Shown here: positions 1 through 11,732 of the stretch, piece by piece
Numbering within the stretch: position 1 is the stretch's first letter
Layout of the letters: the number at the start of each line of letters is the position of its first letter
From: Uranotaenia lowii
Taxonomy: Eukaryota; Arthropoda; Insecta; Diptera; Culicidae
DNA: 64,000 nt
Assembly (NCBI RefSeq): GCF_029784155.1
Contig: NC_073693.1
Span: 186,455,802-186,519,801 of the forward strand
Reading direction: 5' to 3'
Made by a program: the position numbers and the translations under genes
The notes under the pieces: model-generated
Database searches by the model: none
Told to the model about the DNA's origin: nothing
Seen by the model: only the letters and a program-made list of their open reading frames with translations

Positions 1-1250
1 TTAATTATATTTAAAAAAAAACACATGTGATAGTGCAATCGGATATCATCACAGTTCAAATTTCATATTCTCTAAAAAAAATGAATATTTTCATAACAAT
101 CTCAGTTATGTTGGCAAAAAGAAATATCTAAATATACATTTGTCTCATTTATTAGGGCAAGTGAAAACCCATAGCTCTTTTTCAGATGCGTCAGTGAAAA
201 GACTTTAAAAAGAATTCTATATCTACTTGTTTTTGTTTGTCTGTTTATCTACTTTCATTGATAAATCTGCAGTTTCTCTCCGAAATAAATTAATGTTTCG
301 TACTTTAATTTCACTGAATACTGTTTAGCCAAAAGACCTTGATTTACCTTTAGTTTATTTAGTCAGATTGTTTATTTGAGGCCAACAATTCAAAAATGAG
401 GAAATAGCTTATACATTTTTTGTAAATGATGATCGGTTGCACTTGCTCTAGTTTACCTTCTCAACTGAAAATTATTCCAGAAAATGCACATCATCAGTTT
501 AGTACATTTGTGCATGTTCAAAAAATGCTTTCGATCTATTACTATCAAAAATATCTTATTATTTTTTTCTTTTTTTTTTATATATGAATCAAAACTAACC
601 TTTTAAGCGTATTGGATTACACAATTGTATGTAAATCTTCCCACTTTCCATTTTTCAAACGTCCGCAAAGAGTCATACCATTATTCCATATGCATCTTTA
701 CTAAAATTAATATTTTGAACACCAATAGCTGCTATTACTAACACGAAATCATTATTTTTTAATTTTTAAAATAATTCTATGGTTTTGATTCGATCGGCAA
801 AATTAAAATCTGGGTCACATCTAGGCGTCATTCATTTACATATGTGCTGTACAAATGACCTAGAAATCAAGATGAAAAAAACACATCTAGGCTTCATATT
901 GCCACCACGTGCATTAACAGTATGCCTGGTTGAGAAATACGCGCCCAAATGTTTTCACTAATCAGTATGCTATGCCTCTTCCACAACGTTTGCTGGCGAC
1001 GCCTCGACCATGGAGATGAAAAACAAACCGCCCGGCGCCCAAAGGAAAGAAAATTCCTCAAAATGGATGTCATGACTTTTATTTCATTCAAATTACTACA
1101 AATTTAATTATTGTAGATGATTGATGCGACTTTTTGCTATTTTTATTCGATATAAACCGATTCGCATGCCTACAGAATATTCTAAAAATAATTTCATTTG
1201 AATCTTTTGGGTCATTTCGGAGGAGTAGTACTACAAACACTGTTACAAGA
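1..1250. other. AT-rich non-coding stretch
   Basis: No convincing gene, RNA or complete element is visible. Reading frames are short and lack recognisable motifs. A 10-base word (ACATCTAGGC) occurs near 818 and again near 881, with a partly inverted copy between, which may be the remains of a small terminal-inverted-repeat element. Otherwise this is ordinary AT-rich intergenic sequence. Confidence 0.6.
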
Positions 1251-1745
1251 GAATTTTATATAATAGATAATAGAGTGTTTTTGTATGCCCCTATCATGTT
1301 TGTAAAATGCCTCCATCCTAAAATAACAGGTTAAATAGAATAAACAATTGATTTTTATCATTGAACCTTCAAATCTAATCTCTGAATAACATCTTAAGAG
1401 AGAATTGAAGATCTAAAACAGATTTGATAAAGTTTTTCTCGTGGCCTACATAGTATGGTAACCCTAACTTTTGTTTTATTCCTTAAAATTATAATATACA
1501 TAGATTTTTATAAAACTTCAGCATTGTCGTACGGAAATTATTACTTTCTAGCAGTTTCAACGAAATTATATGGAAATATTGCCCAAAAAAACAGAAATTC
1601 TGTTCGAAACATAAATAGGCGCATTTAGCCCGCACGGTTTGAGGTTCGGCATTTTAGACAACACTTATAATAAAATCATTTTTTTGGAAACAGAAGAAAA
1701 TTTTAGCATAAAAATTAAAAGAAAACAGATGCCTGCACACGTGTA
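1251..1745 (-). repeat. Dispersed repeat, inverted relative to 33870-34365
   Basis: This stretch matches, in reverse orientation, the middle of the TA-flanked MITE at 33825-34682. Shared blocks include the one reading GGCGCATTTAGCCCGCACGG near 1618 and one reading TATAATATACATAGATTTTT near 1490. It is read as a fragment of the same family without clear termini. No coding sequence is seen in either copy. Confidence 0.6.
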
Positions 1746-1935
1746 TATAGTGTGGTTTTGACGACAAATTTTTCCCAATAACATTTTTGCTTAAACAATG
1801 CCTGCACAAGTGAAAAATTGTATATGTACTTAGTGCAAATTATTCAGATTAAAGTTATTTTGCATCAAAATGAGTTTATTTTTGAAAATAAGTCCTAGGA
1901 GAAGCCAATTTTGTTCATGAAGCTTTCAAAAATAT

Positions 1936-2010
1936 GGGTACTTGTGATATAACTCAGTTGGTAAATCAGTTGCCTCCTGAGATGATTTCCGTGAGTTCGA
2001 GTTCAAGAGT
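1936..2010 (+). repeat. tRNA-like stretch, possible SINE head
   Basis: The text around 1951-1963 (TAACTCAGTTGG) resembles the D-arm/A-box of a tRNA. About 35 bases further on, GAGTTCGAGTTC resembles the T-arm/B-box. The rest does not fold into a clear cloverleaf and the B-box is imperfect. The best reading is the 5' part of a degraded tRNA-derived SINE or a tRNA pseudogene. Confidence 0.4.
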
Positions 2011-2035
2011 AAACATCGATCACAGTTGTTCCAGA

Positions 2036-3600
2036 TAGGTTTTTCAATATCTAATGCGCCAACTGCATCAAATGTATCAAATATTCAGAAATAAATGTTA
2101 AAAATAAGGTTTGCGGTTCAAATAAGATTTTTTTTACTACTCTTGTAAACTCAAATAAAATTTAAGACTTTGTTAGAACCTTTGATTTTGAAGAATCTGC
2201 AATATATGTAAATTTTGTAAATCAAATTTTCCAGCTGCATTTTTACATAAGGATAAAAAACAAGTTCCAAAATTATGATTTAATATTTCATAATTTAAAT
2301 CCTGCAATTAAAGTTTTAAAAATCAAAATCTAGATTTTTCAAAAAACGGATTCTTTGAAATGAATTGAGATCTTATTTTTTGTATGTGATTTTCACCAGG
2401 TTTGTGTTTCTAATCTGATTTTGATGAATTTAAAATTTTAATTTTGAATAAAGAACCGAAGTTATGAAACTCCAATCTCCTTCAATTTGAATCCCTGTTG
2501 AAATTTTAATATCGATATTTTAATATTGATCATAAAACTTAAATTTGAGCTTAATCTGAATACAAACCTTGAATTTTAGTTCCAAGTCTTAATTTTGCAT
2601 TTTGAACCCAAATTCTAAGCCTGAAACTAAATTCCGGATAAGAAATCCTATGAAATTGAAACAAAAACTGAAATTTGTATCAGAACCATTGACCAGAAAT
2701 CTTTTATTTGAATTTGAATTTATGGTTTTCAATATGATTTTTTTTTTTTCAATTATTTATTCGTAATTGAACTTGAAAATTTTTTATAAAAATTGTGAAT
2801 GACGCAATTTTTACATATTTTTAATTTCTGGACTCATGAAACTTTCTTATGATTCAACTCTGCACATAAATTGAGAATAAAAATTTCAGATCTCAATCTT
2901 AAAAGTGGTTTGAATTTCAAATATTTTTTTTCATATTCCGAAATTCAGAGTTTTGAATATGGAAAATTCATCACATTTTAGATTGAAAAGCAACACTTAT
3001 GTTGGATCAAGTATCCGGACTTGGCAAATCCAGGCAATTTTATCCTGAAACCTTGCGAAATAAGGGCATATTGTTTCAAGTTTTTCTTAAAAATCCTTCC
3101 TATATGCAGGCAAATTTCGAAATTATTCCTCTAAAATAAAGAAGAAAAAGACACGGAATACTGTTTTTTTTTCGAAAAACATCAGGCGATTCAGAATCAT
3201 TACAAAAACCAGGCTTCCAAAAAATCGTTTATGTTTTTTTGATAACATTTGATTGAAAAAATAATTTGGAGACAAGATACATGATTCTAAGGACTCAATT
3301 GAAATTTTCGTTTGATTTTGCAAATAGAGTGAGAAAATCTGGTCCAAATCCGTACAATCTGGTAAGCTTAGTCTAACTTTATTGGGATTCAATATTTGGG
3401 ACTCAATTACTACCAACAAGTGAGAAACTTAATAAAAAAAACTGTTGTAGAATTGTGGCCCTGGAATGAGATTTCAAGGTTTTGGAGTCAAAATTGTTAC
3501 ACTATTGTTGCTCTTGAATCATTTATGTAGTTCATCAAAATTTGATTAGAAAATTCAAATTTTATTTTTAGTACAAAATTTCATTAGGCATCTTCGGACC
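2036..3600. other. AT-rich quasi-repetitive non-coding stretch
   Basis: Low-complexity sequence dominated by words such as TTGAATTT, AATTTTGAA and TTTCAAAA, with no coding signature and no clear terminal repeats. A short piece near 3012-3050 (ATCCGGACTTGGCAAATCC) has the look of a transposon end, but no partner end was found. Confidence 0.5.
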
Positions 3601-3862
3601 TTCATGGGGGGGTTTAACCCCCAAAACCCCCCCCCCCCCGTTCCAACGGCCATGGTTCAATATATAATAACAAAAGTGACAAAAATCTTGTTTGAATTTT
3701 TAAATTTTTCGACTTTATGTAACAATTTAATTTTTTCATGCCATGTGTTAAAAGCGTATTACCCTCAAACTGCACTGATTAGATATGATGAATTTCTAGC
3801 CATATCGTCAATCGGCTGTGTGGGGATATTACCCAACTTGCGAATTTAGGAACACTTCCTCC
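3600..3862. repeat. Right-hand fragment of the TA-flanked GGGGA MITE family
   Basis: Positions 3740-3862 align with 34560-34682, the right part of the MITE at 33825-34682 (shared landmarks include ACCCTCAAA, a GGCTGTG/AGCCGTA block and the CATTTAGGAA terminus). The copy ends in CCTCC followed by TA at 3863-3864, as the full copy does. The left part holds a run of G then C (3607-3640). It truncates the reverse transcriptase pseudogene that begins immediately to its right. Confidence 0.55.
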
Positions 3863-3864
3863 TA

Positions 3865-5880
3865 CTGATTCTATTCTTTCTTCATGAATACGTGGGCGAG
3901 GAGACCACACAATGCTACAATATTCCAGAACGGACCTCACATAGGCAACATATAGAGTTTTGATAGTATACGGCTCTTTGAAGTTATAGCAGAAACGCTT
4001 CATAAACCCTAATATGCTATTTGCCTTATGTATGATAGTGTTATAGTGGTCAATAAAAGTAAGTTTGGGATCCAGAATAATTCCTAAATCTCTCACTTTC
4101 TGACATCTTTCTACATCCTGGTTTCCTAGTGTTATTACAATATTTGGAGATGAAAGTTTTCGGCTAAATGATATTGAGTTACATTTTTTTACATTTAATT
4201 CGAGTAAACTTTTCTATTATTCATATTTTCATTATTACAAATTTAAACAACTAGGGTAGGGGCATCTGGGTATCCTCGTTTTACAAAAAGAGCGGGTTAC
4301 CGTGTATGCTAGTACCGCAAAGAATACTAGACGTTCCTCAATTTATGTCAAGGGAATTTGGCATGGTTGAGAAAAATAAAGTATTTGATTACTTTTTGTA
4401 AAATAAGGACGCACTCTTTTTTCGGAAGCCTTGGCGGCGGGATTATAATTTGCATGCTATCGTGGTTAGTCAACAATATGGTTATAGCTTCTCGAGACTT
4501 TCCCTCTTTTTACCCTGGATACCGTTAGTGCCTCTGCTTACGATTCCATTCCTTTAGAAGTCTCATTGAGTGGTTATGATTGTGTTGGGTGGTAGCCAAG
4601 ATGGACGTGTGGGTTATTTTTTTTGCCACAACCGCGGCGCTGCCGTAAACCCAAGGTGGATACAATACATACACATACATACATTTAATTCGAGTAAACT
4701 TTTCTTACACCAGGTGTAGAAAATGTCTATTTCATTCTGGAACAAATTCATATCTTCATGGTTTTTTATTTCTAAATGTGAGCCTTGTGGAACACCTGAA
4801 GCGACTTGAATGGGATTTGACTTCTTTCCATTAAATTTTATTATTTGTTGTCTTTTTGTTAAATATGATTCAAGCCATTTCAGAAGTCCCAAATCAACTC
4901 CAATTTTTTGCAGCTTGTAAAGAAGCATCGGTATATCTAAACGATCAAAAGCTTTGCTAAAGTCTGTATTCAAATACTCAACGTGATTCCCATTATCCAT
5001 TGCATTTAATGAATAATCTACAAATTCAAGTAAACTTGTAGAAGTTAATCTACTTTTGAAAAATCTATATTGTTTGGCTGTTATTCGGTTTTTGATCTGA
5101 AGGAAAAACTTTTCATTCACAATTGCCTCAAAAAGCTTGGGAATGCAAGAGATAATAGCAATTCCACGATAATTACGTACATCAGCTCTCCGCCCAGATT
5201 TAAAAATAGGAACCAGAAATGAACTTTTCCATACTTTGGGAAAAATTCCTGTTTCTAGTGACATATTAAATAGCTGAAACAAAGGGTAAGTAAGTTCATT
5301 GGCAAGGTTCTTTATAAAAACTGGAGGAATCCCATCTGGTCCAGGTCTCTTTGAGGGGTCTAAATTTTTCAAACCCTTCAAGATATCATGTTCATGAAGG
5401 TAATTGACTTCAATATAACTAGGATATTCTGGATAAAATGCAAAATAATCACGGTCGCGATTTTCTTCCGAATAAGTGGTATAGGTTTCTTGGAAAAAAT
5501 TTGCCAAAAGATTGCAGATTTCTTCTGAGTTATCACCAACATGTTCATCAAGTTGCATTATTGATAGAAAATTGTCTGATTTCAATGCTGTTTTAACGTT
5601 TTAACGAAGTTCTTCGGGCAGGACCTAATTTCAAGCTCGGTTTTTGCATTGAACTCTTAAAATGCATTGCTAAGTTTTCACTGCTTTTGTACTTTCGGTA
5701 CGTTTTATGTACTTTCTGTTTGCGATTTTTTAAGTTTTTTATATGTTTATTAAACCAAATTGGATGTTTAGTATTTCTATGGCGTCGTTTTTTCTTCAGC
5801 CATGCTTTACTGCATTCAGAGCCAAAAAATCGAAGCAGTGAAATTTTCCTCTTCAACCAAATCATTTAAACAAACATGCA
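3865..5880 (-). pseudogene. Non-LTR reverse transcriptase pseudogene (CR1/Jockey-like)
   Basis: On the minus strand this is the reverse transcriptase part of a non-LTR retrotransposon, the enzyme that copies element RNA at a nicked target. The region before the RT domain lies at 5865-5593. A frame change near 5590 then leads to the RT fingers and palm: GPDGIPPVFIKNLA near 5330, a DFSKAFDRLD motif A near 4950 and GVPQGS near 4785. Right after GVPQGSHL the frame jumps to thumb-region residues, so the catalytic F/YADD box is missing through an internal deletion. The thumb continues at 4189-3865 (RDLGIILDPKLTF near 4095) and is cut off by the MITE fragment at 3862. The gene is further split by the retroposon at 4216-4679. 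The endonuclease half is absent. Clearly dead; the clade is inferred from motif style only. Confidence 0.85.
4216..4679 (+). mobile_element. 5'-truncated retroposon with tetranucleotide 3' tail, 26-bp target duplication
   Basis: A 464-bp insertion inside the reverse transcriptase pseudogene, bounded by a perfect 26-bp direct repeat at 4190-4215 and 4680-4705. On the plus strand it ends in a short CATA/CACA-type tandem tail (4663-4679). Most of it (about 4245-4660) matches the minus strand of the insertion at 7195-8748, which ends the same way but is longer at the other end. A constant 3' end with tandem tetranucleotides, variable 5' ends and a long target duplication are the marks of target-primed reverse transcription. 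No coding sequence remains, so this is a 3' UTR of an unidentified non-LTR element or a SINE riding on it. Confidence 0.7.
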
Positions 5881-6147
5881 TGACAACGACGCTGTTGTAT
5901 TTGATATATTCACACAAAACATGATGTGGTAAAGAAGAACGCAGACTATCACTATCAGCAACGAACGTCTCGACGGTGGTTGCCTTCCTTGAGGGTTTTC
6001 AACCTTCTAGGATCACAACTGATATGTGAAAGATGTGTAAAGGATACAATATTATTTTTAATATTTCGCTTTGCATAGAAGAACAAAATCATTACTAAAC
6101 CATGGATCACTACAAATCTGGACGCACTGTTTATTATACCATAGTAC

Positions 6148-7093
6148 TTGACAGTCAAAAACCCAACGGTCGGGTCGGGTTCAAAAATCGCGAAATCGTT
6201 AAAAATGGTCAAATCAACCGTGTGCAGCGTTCTCAAACGTTTCCGTGAGATGTATACTATCGATCGGCAGGTTCATACCAAGCGTCATAGTGGAATTAAG
6301 GATCGGAAACTGCATTTGAAGGTGTTGAGAACGATCAAGGCAAACACAGGGTAGCGGACTACGACATCGCCAAGAAATTCAAAGCCGACCGGTGCACCGT
6401 CAGAAGGATTCAACTGCGCGAAGGAATACGATCTTATCGGGCCAGTAAGCAACCAAACCGGACATAGAAGCAGAATTTAGTAGCCAAAGGACGTTCCCGG
6501 AAGTTATACAACAAGGTTCTAACGAAGTAAGATGAATGCATCCTCATGAATGACGAAACGTACGTGAAGATGGATTTTGGGCAGCTTCCTGGCCAAAAAA
6601 AAAAAAAAATAAAGCTACTGCAGCGGTGCACTGCACTGGTCGGGGTGATGTCCCCGGCAAGTTCGAATTCGTTTCCGCTGATAAGTTTGCAAGAAAGTGT
6701 TTGATCTGGCAAGGTATTTGCAGCTGCAGACGAAACGACGGTTTTTGTGAAAAACAAGACCATGGACTCCGAAATGTACAAGGAGGAGTGTCTGAAAAAC
6801 TTTTTTTTTTCGTACATTAGATCCCACAAAGAACTAGTAAAGTTTTCGCCAGATTTGGCAAGCTGCCACTACAGCAAAGAGGCACTGCAGTTGTATCAGG
6901 CCAACTTGTGGATTTTGTCGAAAAGAACATCAACCCACCCAACTGCCCTCAATTCCACCCTATCGAAAAATTTTGGGTAATTGTCAAGCAGAAGATGAAG
7001 AAGAATGGTAGGACGACTCGACATGGAACAGAGATGAAGAGCTTGTGGACAAAATGGCCGCTGAGGTCAGCGAATACGGTGTCCAAACTATAA
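6148..7093 (+). pseudogene. Mariner (ITmD37E-like) transposase, degraded
   Basis: Encodes a DDE/D-type transposase that would bind the element's inverted repeats and cut and paste it in the nucleus. The frame opens with MTVKNPTVGSGSKIAKSL and a helix-turn-helix-like segment (KMVKSTVCSVLKRF). It then crosses a frame change near 6350 into RVADYDIAKKF. The first catalytic Asp lies in NDETYVKMDFG near 6546 and the second in PDLASCHYSK near 6850. The PPNCPQFHPIEKFW block near 6931-6972 carries the last acidic residue, giving the D,D37E-style spacing known from mosquitoes. Stops, an A-run near 6595-6610 and at least three frame changes make it non-functional. It lies between the element's inverted repeats. 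Confidence 0.85.
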
Positions 7094-7194
7094 TGAGTGG
7101 TACTCGACGAAAAGTTCGAAAATTCATCAAAACAACAGCGGAATATTTTTTTAATTATTTTTCCTTTAAAGTGCAATAAAAACCCTACATTTTA

Positions 7195-8748
7195 TGTATG
7201 TATGTATGAATTGTATCCACCTTGGGTTTACGGCAGCGCCGCGGTTGTGGCAAAGAAAATAACCCACGCGTCTTTCTTGGTTACCACGCAAGACAGTCAT
7301 AACCACTCAATGAGACTTCAAAGGGAATGGAATCGTAAGCAGAAGCACTTACGGTATCCAGGGTTAAAGGGAGGACAGTCTCGAGAAGCTTTATCTATAT
7401 TGATGCCTAACCAAGATAGCATGCAGATTATAATCCCGCCTCCAAGGCTTCCGAAAAAGGGCACGTCCTTATTTTGCAAAAAATAATCTAATACCATATT
7501 TTTCTCAAATATGCCAAATTCCCTTGACATAAATTGAAAAACGTCCAGTATTGGATACAGGAACTAGCATACACGGTCACCCGCTCTTTTGCAAAACGAG
7601 GACTGTCCCTTGTTTTCGAAAACAAATAAGAATAGACGGAGGCCAGTAAATTTGTCCACTGAAGAGGAGCGAATGCCATAATAGCTCGAAACGTATGGAC
7701 AACTGGTCAAAAAATTTTAATCATTCGAAAACTCGCCGAAAAAAATCGATTAATTAATTCACAATCTTTCGCGGCGATAACTGCTGAATCCAATGCTTCA
7801 AATGCTGAATAATGATGCCGCTGCAAAATGAATTGGTTCGTTGATTAGATTAGTAATATAAAATTTTATGTATTGTAAAATAACCCTCAAATACTTTTCT
7901 ATAAGTATGATTTTTTTTAAATTGCATTAATAAAAACATAATCATATATTGCTCACTCTCTATTATATGAAATCCGAGATAGCACCATACAGCACCTGAT
8001 GTTCTCACTGTAAATGAAATTGTGCGTAAACGTAGAAGAATTAATTGAAATATGCAATTTAGAAAATGCTCGCATGGATTGTTGAAATAATTACCCAATG
8101 CGAGATATTCAAACAATGTAATATAAAATTTACAACTGAAATGTATAGCATGCAGAAACAAAAATGGATTGAAAATCAAATGACTAACCAATCTATTCGA
8201 AAACAATTTATCGTTGATGGTCCGAGGTTGAAAAATGAATCAATACGTAGGCTGAAACTAATTTTTAATGTTTTTGCATAAAACAATGTCGTCTGGTTAA
8301 AATAAGTTTCGGATAACCTGTAAATTTAAATATCTCAGATTATAAATTTAACAATTTGAAAAAATAATGAAAATTGAATTCAATCATTGAATAGTTGAAA
8401 ACAGTTCATCGAAATACACCATGATATAAATTGTTGAAACTTACGGTTTCCTCCGGCACAGCAGCAAAAAATACTAAAGAAGAATTTAGTGTCAATGAAT
8501 GCTTAATTATGTATTGATCATATGGTTATCAAACTGAAAACATAAAATTAAATACAAAGCAACAATCTGATTGAAGTTGCGGACTACTTCACTGCAGAAT
8601 TTGCTGGTGGTAGCTGAAATATTAACTTGTTAAATTATCAAATCAATTTTTTTTTTAAACTTCTGATGAATACAGGAAACGCTGAAACATGCATTGTTGA
8701 ACCTTTTTTTCATTTCAACACATTTGATAAAACAGTTTTTAAAATTGA
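7195..8748 (-). mobile_element. Longer copy of the tetranucleotide-tailed retroposon, 22-bp target duplication
   Basis: Inserted in the 3' part of the mariner and bounded by a perfect 22-bp direct repeat at 7173-7194 and 8749-8770. On the minus strand its 3' end (7195-7212) is a run of TACA-type repeats, and the adjoining roughly 400 bp match the insertion at 4216-4679. The extra kilobase (about 7630-8748) has no convincing reading frame. It could be more of the parental element or earlier material. Same family as 4216-4679, in opposite orientation. Confidence 0.65.
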
Positions 8749-8856
8749 GCAATAAAAACCCTACATTTTAAGTACAAAACATTTTTATTTCGTTTACATA
8801 GCTTCAAGATAGACCCGTTTTAATGCGTCCAGACTTGTAGTGATCCATGCTTTAAG

Positions 8857-10154
8857 TAATCGCAATGAACTGTCCAGCATGTGCTACCGCTTTTTTCAAC
8901 ATGTGGTCCTGGAATTTCTTCAGATTTTCCTTCTGAGACATTCATGATCGTCCATCATTATAAACAATGATGGGAGTACAGGCGTTAGTGAATGATTGTG
9001 AGAGTGACCGTTGATTAGCCACGTGACGAATAACAACGGTAGCCCCCGATATGGGGCATGGTATATTTTTATGTATCTAGTCAGTGTTGATGTTCGACAA
9101 ATATTCAATGGATACGTTCACCACGTGCGTATCACAGCACTCGGTCGGAGGTATAAGTATTCTAGCTAGAAACGAATCCTGATTGCTTTTCTTGAACGAT
9201 TTTCCGAACATTGCTGTCAGAATCTGGAATGGACAGCCCCCTCCCCCTTCGAAATTAGCTTAGCTTAGCTTCGCTTGTTTGACTTCTCATATCCACCTTA
9301 AATCATTAAGCCCGAAATGCTTGAATTAGTCTTCAAAAACACCACCATTTTTTCATGGTTTTAATAAAAATATAATATTAAATTGTATCGAACCATCCAA
9401 TGCATTTAGAATTTCATGATCGCTGGCGTGGCTAAGTAGAACGAGTTCCACATCGCCAATGGTTGCTACTCCGTGATTGATCGAGGCCATCAATTTTGTA
9501 CAAGGGCCAAAAGAATGCAGCTTGGGATTAGCAACTCATTCTCAATGCACAAAACTCATGCTCTCCCTTTAAAAAAAAAAAAAGATCAATAACGGCGCCG
9601 GCCACGTCCTAGTAGTCAAAGAGGGATGAAGGAAGGATTGTTAGTAAGATACTTTTTAGGATCAACCATAAATCTGTTATTCCAGTTTTCTTCAAAAGCT
9701 TGTTTTGGAATCTCTGGAGCAATGATAAGTCAGTATCACCAGCTATAGAAACCGTCTATACGTCTGCGAATCTATATTTAAGTAACTCAGGAAGGGGTTT
9801 TTTTTAGTAAGGGAGAGGTTTGGATCAGGAGCCATTTTTGGAAAATGGTGCGATCTTTGGTTGACCTACAACTCCTACGCTTCTAGACATTTTCTTAAGA
9901 AAACTCCTAATAATATCTGCGAGGTGTTTTAATTGGAAAATTTAAAAAGAATTATGAACACTCAAACAATTAGAAAAGTAACCATTCGAATTTCCTACAA
10001 GCTAGCTGTTTCCCTCACTATAATCTCTAACACATCACTGATTCTCGAAACGACTCTTGAACAGAATTAACAAATAAACACTAAAAAAACATGGAATAAG
10101 AATCAAAAAGTTATAGATGATGCAATTGCTGATAACATGTTGAATTTTGGGAAA
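8857..10154. other. Non-coding; possible A-tailed dispersed repeat at 9245-9585
   Basis: No gene is visible. A short perfect inverted repeat (CCATCATT/AATGATGG) lies near 8952-8973. From 9247 the text repeats TAGCTTAGCTTAGCTT, and a stretch to 9585 ends in about 13 A residues, which may mark a retroposed repeat. It contains GC-richer blocks unlike the flanks (9425-9500 and 9590-9615). A 21-bp C-rich word at 9227-9247 also occurs at 12362, at the start of another repeat. Confidence 0.4.
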
Positions 10155-10165
10155 GGTTTGCAGAT

Positions 10166-10487
10166 TTATGAAATTAATTAGCGGCTTTATCGGTGAGGGT
10201 TAAAGAGTTGAAATGAAAGACGGATAGAATATCGGAAGAAAATTCTAAGGTGGTGAAAAGAGCGAAGAGCATTTGAAATAGAAGCTTGACCACATACTAA
10301 ATTCTTTGTCCCACACCAATTAACTGTATTGAAGAAGTAGTACCCAATAGAGAAGGCACTATTTCAAGCTTCTATTTCAAATGCTCTTCGCTCTTTTCAC
10401 CACCTTAGAATTTTCTTCCGATATTCTATCCGTCTTTCATTTCAACTCTTTAACCCTCACCGATAAAGCCGCTAATTAATTTCATAA
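10166..10487. repeat. Perfect 124-bp inverted repeat (long hairpin)
   Basis: Positions 10166-10289 and 10364-10487 are exact reverse complements by my base-by-base reading, separated by a 74-bp spacer. The unit is bracketed by a 12-bp direct repeat (GGTTTGCAGATT) at 10155-10166 and 10518-10529. No coding sequence is present. It could be a young foldback element, a template-switch inverted duplication or an assembly artefact. Confidence 0.9.
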
Positions 10488-10688
10488 AACAAATTCACGG
10501 TGATTTCTCTTCATAATGGTTTGCAGATTGTTTAATACTTTTTGGTACTTATTTAAGGTAAGTATTTGAGCTCGCGAAGTAATAACATTGTTACTCTTTA
10601 ATATTTAAGTGGATTGATTTCGCTTTTCTAAATTAAATTTTAAAACAAGATCGCTAAAAAATTACAAGACAGAGATATACATTAGGTA

Positions 10689-11732
10689 GGGGGGATGAGG
10701 GCATAACGAGCAACCGGGGCATAATGAGAACTACGCTTTTCTACGAAAGTGCGTATTTTCTTAAATAAATTTTCATGAGGATTTGTTTCGTACTTCCTAT
10801 AGTATTAATTTTTCACAAAAAAAGGAATCTCCTTATCATCTTTACAGAGATATTTAAAAAAAACTAGCTTGGTTCTCAAGTTACGAAAATATTATAATTT
10901 TTGAGCACCACGAAATAAGCTCTTATGATCTTAAAATAACCTTGATCTATAATGTACGCACTGCAACATGATGTACACATTGTTTCTCAATTTTTACCAT
11001 CAAATTTTTTTTTGATTTTTCACTTTTATCAATTTTAAAACACGTTTTTACTTAAATTTGTTGACTAGAGGCATATAGAGCACCATATTATCGAGGCATA
11101 ATGAGCATTTTTTGCCGTAGAATCTAGCAGCGAATTAAAATTGATTTATAGCGCCACACCTTGACTAGTTTTCATCCGACAATTTAGCCTATTGGTAAGG
11201 TGTCGGAGAGGTAATCAAAAGACTAGAGTTAGATTTCTGTTCGAGGTGATTTTTTTCCATTCACAATTCATGATCGATTTTTTATTGTTACATTATACGG
11301 CTAGTAGCATCATCCTCCGAACAAAGCACTTAATGTATGAGCGTACGTGAATTGTTTGTATTCTACAAACAGACCTAGATTATTTTGTTATTGCTTTGTT
11401 TGATGAATCTACGACTCACCTGACTTCATCGAATTGAATTCGCTGCTAGATTCCCCGGCAAAAACGCACATCTAGCTCTGATTAATGGTGCTCATACTGC
11501 CTCAGGGGGGGTTCTCATTATGCCTCCACAGTGGCTGGTTTTCAGCTTTTGGCAAAATTTTTTAAAATGCTTTTTTTAACGTTTTCATCTAGTTTTTCAC
11601 GTTTCAGCCCGTTAGGGAATAGGCTTTTCAAGTGTCCGAACACGAAACAATAATGTAACTTCCATATTATAGCTATTTTCTATGGTTAAATAACCGTTTT
11701 CCTTAAGGTGGCCATTATGCCCCCATCTCCCC
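10689..11732. mobile_element. TA-flanked MITE, family 1 (tRNA-like sequence inside)
   Basis: The left end GGGGGGATGAGGGCATAACG and the right end CATTATGCCCCCATCTCCCC are inverted repeats, each next to TA (10687-10688 and 11733-11734). It is the same family as 54969-56186; long internal stretches match collinearly (for example the region around 10745-10900 with 55025-55180). No transposase is encoded. A tRNA-like stretch lies at 11185-11257. Confidence 0.8.
11185..11257 (+). promoter_or_regulatory. Degenerate tRNA-like/Pol III box region in MITE family 1
   Basis: An A-box-like word (TAGCCTATTGG) lies at 11185-11195. The position matching the B-box of the other copy reads GTTAGATTT here and so has decayed. 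A T run follows at about 11250. The better preserved counterpart is at 55475-55547. Confidence 0.4.

Larger units (their letters stand above)
6095..8856 (+). mobile_element. ITmD37E-type mariner element, interrupted
   Basis: Imperfect terminal inverted repeats sit at 6095-6126 and 8824-8856 (shared core CATGGATCACTACAA), flanked by TA at 6093-6094 and 8857-8858, the target duplication of Tc1/mariner elements. The element encodes a broken transposase (6148-7093) and is split by a 1554-bp insertion. Without that insertion and its duplicated target it would be about 1.2 kb, a normal mariner size. Confidence 0.8.
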
